A stretch of DNA of 27,163 nucleotides from Dictyoglomota bacterium (GTDB taxonomy: Bacteria; Dictyoglomota; Dictyoglomia; Dictyoglomales; Dictyoglomaceae), in assembly GCA_029776735.1 (NCBI GenBank), contig JAKOUL010000054.1:1-27163 (forward strand), written 5' to 3'. The translations under genes were made by a program, and so were the position numbers. The notes under the pieces are model-generated. The model was not told the DNA's origin. It saw only the letters and a program-made list of their open reading frames with translations, and made no database searches. Every line of letters begins with the position of its first letter. Positions within the stretch are counted from its first letter, which is position 1. This document shows, in pieces, positions 6,887 to 13,024 of this stretch.

Positions 6887-7381
6887 CTAACTTTTACTCT
6901 GGGCTTTATTCCCCCCTCTTAAAGTTTTTATCTCATCGGAAATCTTAAAAATTGTAGTAAGAAGAATGAGAAAGCCTCCCACGGGAACACTCAAACCAGC
7001 CCACATATAACTAAATCCATACATCCCCTCAAAAGTTCTAAATCTCATAATGTATGAAACTCTTATTCCAAATACAATAAGAAATATACAAAAAGCAAGA
7101 ATTACAAAATAATTAAATAATTTAGTATAGCTTTTCATTCTTTCAGGAAGTTTATTGACCAGAATGTTTACAGACATAATTTTATTCTCTCTAAAAGCAG
7201 CATCTGTAGCCATAAATACTGACCAAGCGAATAAAAAAGAAGCAAGAGGATTTGCCCAACCAATAGGTCTATGAATAGTCCTTGAGACACCTGCGATAAA
7301 TACTAAGATTGTCATAGCTACTAAAAGGACCTGAACCACAAAAGTCTCAACCTTCCCTGAATATTCATATATCTTTCTCAT
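6887..7381 (-). CDS. dctQ: TRAP transporter small permease subunit (DctQ)
   Basis: This is a 164-residue protein with four predicted membrane helices at about 12-33, 46-62, 88-108 and 127-148, and a charged C-terminal tail. Size, topology, the FAWSVFMATDAAFRENK segment (51-67) and the position between dctP and dctM identify the DctQ family, which is poorly conserved in sequence. It forms a complex with DctM in the cytoplasmic membrane. The ribosome site GAGGGGTGA is 9 bases before the ATG. A strong hairpin lies in the gap before this gene, between it and dctP. Confidence 0.93.
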   Translation of the reverse strand: MRKIYEYSGKVETFVVQVLLVAMTILVFIAGVSRTIHRPIGWANPLASFLFAWSVFMATDAAFRENKIMSVNILVNKLPERMKSYTKLFNYFVILAFCIFLIVFGIRVSYIMRFRTFEGMYGFSYMWAGLSVPVGGFLILLTTIFKISDEIKTLRGGNKAQSKS

Positions 7382-7421
7382 TTTTATTCATCACCCCTCA
7401 CACAAAAATTTGAAATTAAGA

Positions 7422-7449
7422 GAAGGCCACTCTTTTTGGAGTGGCCTTC
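7422..7449 (-). terminator. Intercistronic hairpin between dctP and dctQ
   Basis: GAAGGCCACTC and its exact complement form an 11-bp stem (7449-7439 with 7432-7422) around a 6-base loop, 16 bases after the dctP stop. The minus strand continues with TCTTAATTTC, a poor T-tract. The likely job is partial termination, or 3'-end protection of dctP mRNA, so that the binding protein is made in excess of the permease, as in other binding-protein operons. Confidence 0.75.
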
Positions 7450-7465
7450 AAAAAACATTATTCTG

Positions 7466-8467
7466 TTACTTTTTTCTCATTTCCTTCCAAACTTTATCTT
7501 TTACATCTTTTACCTTTAAAACTTCATAAGCCTTTTCTCCAGCCTTTCTAAATGCATTAATATCAATATCTTTTGTCTCAATAATTGTCATACCTTTTTC
7601 TCTAATAAGTTTCTTAACCTCTTCTTCTTTTTCAACTACTACTTTAGAAGTCTCCAATCCTGCCTTATCACACTCCTCCTCAAGAATTTTCTGGTAAGTA
7701 AGAGGAAGGCTTCTAAACCATTTTGCACTTACCACTTCAAAATTGATTAGCAAAATATGTTTTGTTTCACTTACATACTTAAGAACCTCGTATAGTCTCA
7801 TTCCAGGAATATTATTGTATACAAGTTCTACTCCATCTATTGCCTTTTGTTGCAAGGCTGGATAAACATCACCAAAGGCAAGAGAAACTGGTGTTGCACC
7901 AAGAGCACGAACAGATTCTTGCCATACAGGTGTTCCAGGAGTCCTAATTCTTAAGCCTTTGAGATCTTCAGGAGTCTTAATTGGTTTATTAGTCATGAAA
8001 TGTCTAAAACCTTGTATCCAGGTAAAGGAGAGTACTTTAAATCCATATTTCTCCTCTAATATTTTTAACCAGTTATGTACTGTAGGCATCTTTTTTAGTC
8101 GTGCAACCTCTTCTGGAGAATCTACAAAGTATGGACAATTCATAACTCCTATCTCTGGAAGATACATTGCCATACGTGCAGCATCCGTATTCTGTCCTAC
8201 ATTTGCTCCTTGTCTGATCTGTTCAAGAATATCCTCTTCCACTCCCAATTGTGCACTGTGATATATTTCAACCTTAAGTCCTCCTTTTGTCCTTTCTTCT
8301 ACAGCCTTTGCCCATTTTAGAAATCCATCGTGAAAAGGATCTAAAGGAGAAAGCACATGGTTAAACTTAAGCACATATTTTGGTGTTTGAGCAGAAAGAG
8401 GAACTGCTAAAGCTACTAAAAGTAAAGCGGAAACTAATATTAAACTTATCTTTTTGAAATTCATCAT
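7466..8467 (-). CDS. dctP: TRAP transporter substrate-binding protein (DctP family)
   Basis: This is a 333-residue periplasmic binding protein. A signal peptide is visible: Lys5-Lys6, a hydrophobic core at 7-22, and probable cleavage after PLSA (Ala26); there is no lipobox Cys. The family block GLRIRTPG (171-178) carries Arg175, the residue that normally clamps the substrate carboxylate. GDVYPALQQKAIDGVE (199-214) is the other DctP/DctP7-like hallmark. A carboxylate such as a sugar acid or hydroxyacid is therefore the expected ligand, but its identity is unknown. GGAGG lies 7 bases before the first of two tandem ATG codons; either could be used. The gene is 104 bases downstream of the 2-hydroxyacid dehydrogenase. 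Confidence 0.94.
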   Translation of the reverse strand: MMNFKKISLILVSALLLVALAVPLSAQTPKYVLKFNHVLSPLDPFHDGFLKWAKAVEERTKGGLKVEIYHSAQLGVEEDILEQIRQGANVGQNTDAARMAMYLPEIGVMNCPYFVDSPEEVARLKKMPTVHNWLKILEEKYGFKVLSFTWIQGFRHFMTNKPIKTPEDLKGLRIRTPGTPVWQESVRALGATPVSLAFGDVYPALQQKAIDGVELVYNNIPGMRLYEVLKYVSETKHILLINFEVVSAKWFRSLPLTYQKILEEECDKAGLETSKVVVEKEEEVKKLIREKGMTIIETKDIDINAFRKAGEKAYEVLKVKDVKDKVWKEMRKK

Positions 8468-8571
8468 ACCTCAACCTCCCCTTAAAAATTTTTTGAAATT
8501 TAAAAACACTCCCTCTCTTTAAGAAACTATCATTTAATACACTTCTTCCTCTCACCTCCCTAAAGTTTCCC

Positions 8572-9525
8572 TTATTCAATTAAAAATTTAGGCCTCTCAC
8601 CCTTTAATGCTGAAATTAGATTCTCCACCGCCATTTTTGCCATATTCTCTGTAGCCTCTTGAGTATGAGCTCCTATGTGAGAAGTTATCACTACATTATC
8701 AAGATTTAAAAGAGGGGAATCTATGGGTGGCTCTTTCTCAAATACATCAAGTCCTGCTCCCAAAAGCTTACCTTCTTTTATTGCATTATAAAGAGCCATT
8801 TCATCAATAATTCCTCCTCTTGAAGTATTAATAATAACAGCTTCAGATTTTACTAAAGATAGTTCTTTTTCTGAGATAAAATGATATGTCTCCTTTGTTA
8901 ATGGCATATGTATGGAAATAACATCAGAGTTTTTTAAGAGTTCTTCCAAAGAAACATAGACTACACCTTCTTCTGATTCCCATTTTAAATCAGGATATTT
9001 ATCATAACAAAGTATTTTTAGATCAAAACCCTTAAGGAGTTTTATTAAACGCCTACCTATATTTCCTGTACCGATAACTCCTAAAGTCTTACCAGAAAGT
9101 TCATAGCCAATAAATCTTTCCCAAGATCCTTCCCTGGTCTTTCTATCGGAAAGATTTATCTTTCTCAGTACTGCAAAAATAAGCCCTAAAGTAAGTTCTG
9201 CTACAGCATTACTATTTGCTCCTGGAGTATTGGTTACTAATATTCCTTTTTCTTTTGCCTTCTCTAAATCTATATTATCTACTCCTACGCCGTATTTAGA
9301 TATTACCTTAAGTCTTTTTGCTTTTTCTAAAACTTCAGAAGTTACAGGATCTATTCCTACAATAATCCCATCCATTTCCCCTATAAGTCCAGCTAACTCT
9401 TCCTCTGTGAGCACCCTTCCATATGGATTCATAACCACCTCAAAATTTTCTTTCTCTAACAATATCAAACATTTATCCTTAACTGTCTCAAAACTTCTTG
9501 GAGTTATAAGTACTTTAAAAGCCAA
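8572..9525 (-). CDS. D-isomer-specific 2-hydroxyacid dehydrogenase
   Basis: This is a 317-residue NAD-dependent dehydrogenase of the SerA/GhrB superfamily. The Rossmann motif GTGNIG is at 152-157 with Asp175 binding the NAD ribose. The catalytic residues are Arg236 (NTSRGG), Glu265 (EKEP) and His283 (SHIGAH). At 317 residues it has no ACT or regulatory domain, so it resembles short phosphoglycerate-, glyoxylate- or hydroxypyruvate-type enzymes. In this operon it more likely interconverts a 2-keto and a 2-hydroxy acid derived from the TRAP substrate than makes serine. The start is TTG at 9525, supported by AGGAGA (9540-9535) nine bases upstream, and it follows the regulator gene by 20 bases. 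Confidence 0.92.
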   Translation of the reverse strand: MAFKVLITPRSFETVKDKCLILLEKENFEVVMNPYGRVLTEEELAGLIGEMDGIIVGIDPVTSEVLEKAKRLKVISKYGVGVDNIDLEKAKEKGILVTNTPGANSNAVAELTLGLIFAVLRKINLSDRKTREGSWERFIGYELSGKTLGVIGTGNIGRRLIKLLKGFDLKILCYDKYPDLKWESEEGVVYVSLEELLKNSDVISIHMPLTKETYHFISEKELSLVKSEAVIINTSRGGIIDEMALYNAIKEGKLLGAGLDVFEKEPPIDSPLLNLDNVVITSHIGAHTQEATENMAKMAVENLISALKGERPKFLIE

Positions 9526-9545
9526 CTTGTATCTTCTCCTTTCTT

Positions 9546-10394
9546 TTAAAATCTTTTAGGAACAATAGCTTCCCTGGTCAATTTCAGATTTTCTATCGTC
9601 TTATCAAATCTTTTTAATGCAACACCTATAAAGAGAGTATCTATAATAGAAAGCTGAGCTATTCTGGCAGAAGTACTTTCAGTTCTATAAAAAGTTTCTT
9701 CAGAAGATACAGCAAGTTTTATATCCAAAACTTTATCCATAGGAGTTTTAGCATAGTGAGTGATACCTATAGTAACTGCTCCTCTTTCTTTTGCAAGAGT
9801 AAGCGCATCTACAATATCTCTACTACTACCAGAGGCAGAAATACCTATAACCACATCATTAGACTCCAAAATACTTGCTGCCATAGCCATTATATGGCTG
9901 TCTGTATAAGCTATTGTAGGTATACCAGTCTTCATAAACTTATGTTGAGCATCCAGTGCTACAGATCCAGAACCCCCAACACCATATATCTGAAGTTGTC
10001 TTGCAGAAAGAATTACCTCAATTGCCTTTGCTAACTCTTGAACTGAAAGAATGTTTAATGTAGCTTCTATAGCTCTAATATTAGCTAAAAAAACTTTCTT
10101 TAAAATTGTTTCAAGATCATCTCCATCTTGAACTGCTTGGTGCACTGTCTTAATAGGTTGAACTTTTTCAGCAGCAAGTGTAATTTTTAACTCTTGAAAG
10201 CCTCTTAACCCCAATTTTTTACACATTCTTACAATAGTAGCTTCACTTACTCCAATCCTTTCAGCAAGTTCAGTAATAGGAAGATGTAGAACCTCTTGCC
10301 AACGAGTTAAGATATAGTCTGCTACCTTTTTCTCTGACTCTCTTAAAGTATCTTTTCTCTCTTTAATCCTCTCAATGATACCAACTTCTTTCAT
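9546..10394 (-). CDS. RpiR/MurR-family transcriptional regulator
   Basis: This is a 282-residue regulator with an N-terminal HTH_6 domain (about 1-77; helix-turn-helix near LAERIGVSEATIVRMCKKLG, 43-62) and a C-terminal SIS sugar-phosphate-binding domain (about 125-255, with YGVGGSG at 137-143 and ISASGSSRD at 185-193). Members sense phosphorylated sugars or sugar-acid catabolites; HexR is the best known. It is the first gene of the operon running to the short-chain dehydrogenase. Two 15-bp sites in its own leader are probable binding sites, suggesting autoregulation plus control of the whole operon. The ATG has GAGGGG (10407-10402) seven bases upstream. Confidence 0.93.
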   Translation of the reverse strand: MKEVGIIERIKERKDTLRESEKKVADYILTRWQEVLHLPITELAERIGVSEATIVRMCKKLGLRGFQELKITLAAEKVQPIKTVHQAVQDGDDLETILKKVFLANIRAIEATLNILSVQELAKAIEVILSARQLQIYGVGGSGSVALDAQHKFMKTGIPTIAYTDSHIMAMAASILESNDVVIGISASGSSRDIVDALTLAKERGAVTIGITHYAKTPMDKVLDIKLAVSSEETFYRTESTSARIAQLSIIDTLFIGVALKRFDKTIENLKLTREAIVPKRF

Positions 10395-10407
10395 TACTCA
10401 CCCCCTC

Positions 10408-10422
10408 TGAAAATTTTTTACA
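10408..10422. promoter_or_regulatory. Proximal RpiR-type operator (inferred)
   Basis: TGAAAATTTTTTACA is a near-perfect inverted repeat, with one mismatch to the distal copy. It directly abuts the rpiR ribosome site, so bound protein could block either transcription elongation or, in RNA, translation. The shape TGNA-N7-TACA resembles HexR sites of other bacteria. Confidence 0.55.
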
Positions 10423-10465
10423 CTACAAATTAAATTTCCTTCTTTCTCGTAAATTTAATCTATCA

Positions 10466-10480
10466 TGTAAATTTTTTACA
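10466..10480. promoter_or_regulatory. Distal RpiR-type operator (inferred)
   Basis: TGTAAATTTTTTACA has perfect 6-bp inverted arms around TTT. It is centred 58 bases from the proximal copy and shares 14 of its 15 bases. Relative to the predicted promoter it lies about 30-40 bases downstream of the transcription start. Confidence 0.6.
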
Positions 10481-10515
10481 AACAATAAATAGCTAAATAA
10501 AAATCTTACTTTTGA

Positions 10516-10543
10516 ATAATATCACAGTTATAAATTTTGTCAA
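10516..10543 (-). promoter_or_regulatory. Promoter of the rpiR-TRAP operon
   Basis: On the minus strand TTGACA (10543-10538) and TATTAT (10521-10516) are separated by 16 bases. This predicts a leader of about 115 bases that contains both operator-like repeats. The rest of the 231-base gap (10395-10625) is AT-rich and shows no hairpin terminator for the gene upstream. Confidence 0.7.
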
Positions 10544-10625
10544 TATAAAATCTTGAAGAAAATTTTTTTCATAAATAAAATAATTTTTAAGACAGGAGCT
10601 CAGGTATAAATAAAAAAATTAAAAC

Positions 10626-11405
10626 TTAAAGATTAGAGAGAAACTGCTTTGTAGATTTAAAAAGTTTATTAGCATACTCCTTGGGATCCATCTTCCCATA
10701 TTCAGGTCTTATTACTTCTGGTACTATATACCCATCAAATCCACCATCTCTAAGATATGTCAAGATTTGTATCAATGGTATAACTCCCTCTCCAGGAAAT
10801 AACTGCTGAGTTTCTCGGAGATAATATCTGGGAACATTTTCAGCATCTTTCAAATGCACAAACTTAATTTTTGAAAGATTTTTATCTCTTAATATATCCA
10901 GATCTTCTTCTGAAGCATAAAAATCAAAGGTATCAAAAAGCAAAAAAATTCTTTCACTTTCTTGAGCTATTTTCCATCCTCTTCCAAAAGTATTCACAAT
11001 AGAATTAGATTTTATTCTAAGTACTACTGGGATTTCTACAAAATTTAAAAGTTTTTTAAGATTTCTATTAAATACATCTATTGCCACAATAGAGCTTAAA
11101 TTTCCAGGCTTTTCTGCAGGATTAACTAAGAAATAAGGTATATTGAGTTCTTTTGAAATATCATATATTTTTTGAAAGTCCTTTTCATTATATTTTTCAC
11201 CAAGCTTAGAATCATGCAGAATTATTAAAGGCTTTAAATTGTTACTCTTTAAAATATTATCTATGGAATATATATTCTCTCTTTCTAAAAACTTTAAGAC
11301 TTTATCCAATTCAAGAGATATATACTCTGAATACTCCTTAGCTAAAGCTATCTCTTCTTCAAAAGAAAGTGAAAGAGGATTACTCATAGACCATACCATT
11401 TCCAT
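10626..11405 (-). CDS. Sugar phosphate isomerase/epimerase-like TIM-barrel protein
   Basis: This is a 259-residue protein of the xylose-isomerase-like / AP-endonuclease-2 superfamily. The late barrel is most recognisable: LLFDTFDF (154-161), KFVHLKD (181-187) and the block from LFPGEG (201-206) to YIVPEVIRPEY (225-235). These supply the usual Asp, His and Glu metal ligands. The N-terminal half is more divergent, so the reaction cannot be named; ketose epimerase or sugar-acid isomerase are reasonable. It is transcribed ahead of, and in the same direction as, the rpiR-TRAP operon, but that operon has its own promoter in the 231-base gap. It probably serves the same catabolic route. The ATG has AGGAGG (11420-11415) nine bases upstream. 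Confidence 0.8.
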   Translation of the reverse strand: MEMVWSMSNPLSLSFEEEIALAKEYSEYISLELDKVLKFLERENIYSIDNILKSNNLKPLIILHDSKLGEKYNEKDFQKIYDISKELNIPYFLVNPAEKPGNLSSIVAIDVFNRNLKKLLNFVEIPVVLRIKSNSIVNTFGRGWKIAQESERIFLLFDTFDFYASEEDLDILRDKNLSKIKFVHLKDAENVPRYYLRETQQLFPGEGVIPLIQILTYLRDGGFDGYIVPEVIRPEYGKMDPKEYANKLFKSTKQFLSNL

Positions 11406-11455
11406 TTTTTTATTCCTCCTAAGTTCCTTAATCTAAATTCTAACATAAACATAAC

Positions 11456-11484
11456 TTGTCATAAATATTAAACTATGCTAAACT
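11456..11484 (+). promoter_or_regulatory. Promoter of the small-protein/nrpR operon
   Basis: TTGTCA (11456-11461) and TAAACT (11479-11484) are 17 bases apart, with TGC just before the -10 giving an extended -10 (TGnTAAACT). The -10 lies within the second of two direct TAAACTAT repeats (11469-11476 and 11479-11486), spaced exactly 10 bases start to start. Confidence 0.6.
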
Positions 11485-11486
11485 AT
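11469..11486. repeat. Two direct TAAACTAT repeats, 10-base period
   Basis: The 8-mer TAAACTAT occurs at 11469-11476 and again at 11479-11486. One helical turn separates the copies and the second covers the -10 box. This suits a repressor site, possibly for the NrpR-type regulator encoded downstream, but nothing here proves it. Confidence 0.45.
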
Positions 11487-11529
11487 CCGAGAAAATTATA
11501 AGAAATAAGCTAAGGAGGCAGATAGGATA

Positions 11530-11715
11530 ATGAGAAAGCCAGAAGAGATAAAACAACTTATACAAGAGTTAACTGATTACAAACATTCAAAACTCTTGGA
11601 AAATTTTGGCCCCGAATATATAAGGAGAGAAACAGCTCAGAAAATGATCTCTCTTCTTAGATGGGTCTTAGAAGACTCATCAGCTCCAGTAAACCTTAAA
11701 TCAGACAAATCTTAA
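11530..11715 (+). CDS. Unrecognised 61-residue protein, first gene of nrpR operon
   Basis: I do not recognise this family. The product is 61 residues, soluble and probably mostly helical: amphipathic stretches at 4-24 and 30-48 and a polar tail. It has no Cys, no membrane segment and no signal peptide. The segment GPEYIRRETAQKM (27-39) is basic and could touch nucleic acid or another protein. Coding status is supported by AAGGAGG (11512-11518) eleven bases before the ATG, an upstream promoter, and the same direction and close spacing as the next two genes. Its job may be linked to the nitrogen-type regulator two genes downstream. Confidence 0.75.
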   Translation: MRKPEEIKQLIQELTDYKHSKLLENFGPEYIRRETAQKMISLLRWVLEDSSAPVNLKSDKS

Positions 11716-11758
11716 AAAGAAAAGCATAATTTATTATCTAAATTAAGGAGGTTTCCTT

Positions 11759-12022
11759 TTGAATAAATTTTCTAAATCTAATTTAGATTGGGAAGAAAGG
11801 CTTATTGCTTTTTACTATACAGCTCTGGAAAGTTATGTCGATAAATTAGAACTTTCCGAAGAGCTAAGGGAAGAGCTAAATAAAGAAATAGAAGATGATG
11901 ACTATCTAATTTTAGCCCAATTCCTTGCTTTAGCCACAAAGAAATTCCTACAACAAGAAGGTGGTTTAAAGCAAGAGCAGGATTGGGATTTACTGTTTCC
12001 ACACACCTATTATATCCATTAG
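11759..12022 (+). CDS. Unrecognised acidic 87-residue protein, second gene of nrpR operon
   Basis: I do not recognise this family. It is 87 residues, strongly acidic, and probably helical at about 10-30, 32-46 and 49-66. It contains an EELREELNKEIEDDDY run (34-49) and ends in an aromatic tail, FPHTYYIH. It has no Cys, signal peptide or membrane segment. The start is TTG at 11759, convincingly set by AAGGAGG (11745-11751) seven bases upstream. It lies 43 bases after the 61-residue gene and only 6 bases before nrpR. Acidic charge and size would suit a small partner or adaptor protein; this is inference only. Confidence 0.77.
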   Translation: MNKFSKSNLDWEERLIAFYYTALESYVDKLELSEELREELNKEIEDDDYLILAQFLALATKKFLQQEGGLKQEQDWDLLFPHTYYIH

Positions 12023-12028
12023 TTAATC

Positions 12029-13024
12029 ATGAATAAGGATATTGAAAGGAAAATTATCTCAATTTTAGAAATTTTAAATAATGCTACAGAACCTGTTGGC
12101 GCAAGTTTTATATCAGAAAAACTCCTTGAAAAGGGAATTGAGCTAAGTGAAAGAGCTGTAAGATATCATTTAAAATTAATGGATGAAAGAGGACTTACAA
12201 AAGTTGTAGGGAAAAAGGGAAGATTAATAACTGAAAAGGGAAGAGAAGAGATAAAAAATGCTCTTGTATCAGACAAGTTAGGTTTTATCATAAGTAAAAT
12301 AGAAAACTTAGCTTTTCATGTAACCTTAGATAAATCTAATGGAAAAGGGAATGTAGTTTTAAATCTTTCAATTGTTCCTAAAAAAGATCTTAAAAAAGCT
12401 CTCAGTATAATAGGAGAGATACTCAAAAAAGAATATGGCATAAGCGATAGGATTATAATCTTTGAAAAAGAAGAGGAAGAAATAGTACCAGGCATTATAG
12501 TACCAGAGAAAAAAGCAATTATTGGAACTTTATGTAGTGTAACTATACATGGTATTTTAATAAAAAATGGTATACCTGTGGATGCTAAATTTGGAGGTGT
12601 TTTAGAGATAAAAGATGGAAAGATTACAAGATTCCTTGAAGCTATAACTTATCAAGGTTCTACTTTGGATCCCTTAGAGATCTTTATAAAAAGTGGAATG
12701 ACCTCTGTTATCAGTACTGTAAGAAGGAAAGAGGGTAAGATACTTGCTACCTTTAGAGAGATACCACTTTCTGCCAGAGATGAAGCAGAAAGAATTCTTG
12801 AGGAGATAAAAGAGATTGGACTTTCTGGGAAAATACTTCTTGGTAAGCCCAATCAAGAGATCTTAGAAGTTCCAGTTACTCCTGGGACTACTGGTTTAGT
12901 AATAGCAGGAGGATTGAATCCATTAGCAGGTGTTATTGAAGCAGGAATAGGTGCAGAAAATAAAGCAATGAGCATAATATATAAGTATGAGGATTTAATT
13001 CCCATTAAAGAGTTTGTAGTTTAA
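12029..13024 (+). CDS. NrpR-family transcriptional regulator (winged helix + NrpR/DUF128 domain)
   Basis: This is a 331-residue protein with an N-terminal winged-helix domain (about 5-75, with LSERAVRYHLKLMDERGL at 39-56) and one NrpR regulatory domain (about 85-318). The block VPVTPGTTGLVIAGGLNP (281-298) is diagnostic of that domain. Methanogen NrpR represses nif and glnA genes and is released by 2-oxoglutarate; many archaeal forms have two such domains, while this has one. A nitrogen or 2-oxoglutarate sensing role here is inference. The ATG has no visible ribosome site and starts 6 bases after the previous stop, so translational coupling is likely. Its TAA overlaps the argH stop codon on the other strand. 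Confidence 0.88.
   Translation: MNKDIERKIISILEILNNATEPVGASFISEKLLEKGIELSERAVRYHLKLMDERGLTKVVGKKGRLITEKGREEIKNALVSDKLGFIISKIENLAFHVTLDKSNGKGNVVLNLSIVPKKDLKKALSIIGEILKKEYGISDRIIIFEKEEEEIVPGIIVPEKKAIIGTLCSVTIHGILIKNGIPVDAKFGGVLEIKDGKITRFLEAITYQGSTLDPLEIFIKSGMTSVISTVRRKEGKILATFREIPLSARDEAERILEEIKEIGLSGKILLGKPNQEILEVPVTPGTTGLVIAGGLNPLAGVIEAGIGAENKAMSIIYKYEDLIPIKEFVV

Noticed and set aside
8367..8579. 70-codon frame ahead of dctP on the minus strand
   Set aside because: It overlaps the dctP signal peptide in another frame, and its C-terminal half is low-complexity Ser/Phe typical of a shadow frame.
9756..10034. 92-codon plus-strand frame inside the rpiR-type gene
   Set aside because: Cys/Tyr/Ser-rich composition unlike real proteins here; it is the complement of the SIS domain.
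11412..11425. TTCC-type repeats as a methanogen NrpR operator
   Set aside because: The copies are in the same orientation and one is simply the ribosome site of the opposing gene; no GGAA-N6-TTCC site was found in the gaps I read.
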